From: Stromatinia cepivora
Taxonomy: Eukaryota; Ascomycota; Leotiomycetes; Helotiales; Sclerotiniaceae
Length of the DNA stretch: 64,000 bases
Assembly: GCA_014898415.1 (NCBI GenBank)
Contig: RCTD01000016.1
Span: 1,302,001 to 1,366,000, forward strand
Direction of reading: 5' to 3'
Translations under genes and position numbers: made by a program
The notes under the pieces: model-generated
What the model was told of the DNA's origin: nothing
Seen by the model: only the letters and a program-made list of their open reading frames with translations
The model's database searches: none
Part shown: piece by piece, positions 63,049 through 64,000 of the stretch
Position numbering within the stretch: the first letter of the stretch is position 1
How the letters are laid out: every line of letters begins with the position of its first letter

Positions 63049-64000
63049 TAAGGAGTTGGCACGGACTGTATATTCCGCTGACTTCGACCCCCCTATTTTA
63101 CCGAGTCTGCTTCTAGTAATTAGATCCAAATTTTTAAATGTGGTTTTTGATGGGGAGAGAGATAGGGGTATGTTGATATCTAATAGAGTAGTATGATCAT
63201 TTAATTCTATCTTCTAGCTTAGGTTTTATCTTTTGAAATCTGTTATTTGATATATGCTCTCACTCATCTTGGCCATTTCATTCTAATTATTACTCGTTAT
63301 GAATACATAGTAAATTATAATTATATCGATTCTGTATATTTTTACGAAGCAAAATGAAAGGAAATGGAATGAAGAGAATTGAAGAGAATGAGTGGATATA
63401 GTAATTATTAGTATATTTTCTTATGTCAGTTGTGTTTATATTTATTGGTCTTTACTGCTCTTTGGATTTACTATTCATATTCATCTCTCTCCCTTCATAA
63501 ACTTTCAACTCCTCCCCTTCCCATTCCCTTCCCGTAAACTCAGTTTACCTTCCATAACTCTTCATTCTTAATAACCAAAGCTTTTACATCACTTCTCCTT
63601 CCTACCTTACCTACTGTGAACTTCCATCTTTTGTCTAATTTCAATTCATTTTCATCTACTTGTATATCCATCTCCATTTACTCTTCATTTTCATTCGTTA
63701 CTTGACTCTTAGCCAAGGTTTTTCATACCTACTAATTACATTCCTTTGCTCTTCACTTTCACGACTATCACTCTTTCGTCTCTTTTCTTCTTCAGTCATT
63801 TTTAAATTAATCAAACCCTTTGCAATCTACGATCAAAATTTCGTTGTAAGATCTTATACTCAAATAACTACCTACTATACAATAAACACCAATATCGCAA
63901 TTCCATCATTCAAATCTACAACATCTATAATTTCTTTTAATCCTCTCTTCTGTTCATTATAATCATTATTGATATGAAGATAGATTATTATTTATACTTA
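63049..64000. other. Intergenic DNA, probable promoter of a gene beyond the window
   Basis: No gene. From about 63480 to the end the plus strand is markedly C/T-rich, as upstream of fungal start codons, so a plus-strand gene may begin just outside. The frame 63660-63962 reads only as low-complexity hydrophobic sequence and is not called. Confidence 0.4.

Overview
This window is nuclear DNA of a filamentous ascomycete. Genes carry many short introns (about 47-240 nt, GT-AG, often with CTAAC/CTGAT-type branch points), promoters are pyrimidine-rich, and transposons are heavily decayed by C-to-T/G-to-A (RIP-type) mutation. A Flipper-sized pogo/Fot1 element and the protein set suggest a leotiomycete, perhaps Botrytis/Sclerotinia-like; that placement is inference.

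Layout. 1-4.5 kb: a divergent pair, a Vps3844 (DUF3844) secretory membrane protein (-) and an unidentified mitochondrial-type membrane protein (+). 4.5-9.7 kb: no supportable gene, but a 95-bp tandem repeat. 9.7-12.1 kb: a proline-rich protein of unknown role and a triose-phosphate-transporter-family protein with a GC-AG intron. 13.2-16.2 kb: a seven-exon Zn2Cys6 transcription factor (-). 18.2-20.0 kb: a tandem pair of about 0.9-kb AT-rich repeats, unequally mutated. 21.8-22.6 kb: CIA2, a cytosolic Fe-S assembly protein.

25.0-47.3 kb is a gene-free AT island whose structure can be read. An outer Ty3/gypsy element (A, minus strand, 292-bp LTRs, AATTT target duplication) holds in its integrase a second Ty3/gypsy element (B, plus strand, AGATT duplication). 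B holds a 1.8-kb pogo/Fot1 (Flipper-like) transposon with intact inverted repeats and a 5.5-kb Ty1/copia element with 166-bp LTRs. A also holds a solo-LTR-like insertion and an unidentified 2.4-kb decayed segment. Element edges are consistently less mutated than interiors. The copia flanks do not match each other, pointing to a recombination deletion.

49.5-62.1 kb is dense housekeeping DNA: SNU114 (U5 snRNP GTPase), ERG10 (acetoacetyl-CoA thiolase), KRE33/NAT10 (RNA cytidine acetyltransferase), a CDC25/rhodanese phosphatase, SmG (four small exons, easy to miss) and NTR2. Three of the six act in the spliceosome; SmG and NTR2 share a 305-bp divergent promoter with a CACGTG site. After NTR2 lies a 427-bp MITE-like element with clean inverted repeats.

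Exon joins below were worked out by hand from reading frame, splice signals and family similarity. No database search was possible.
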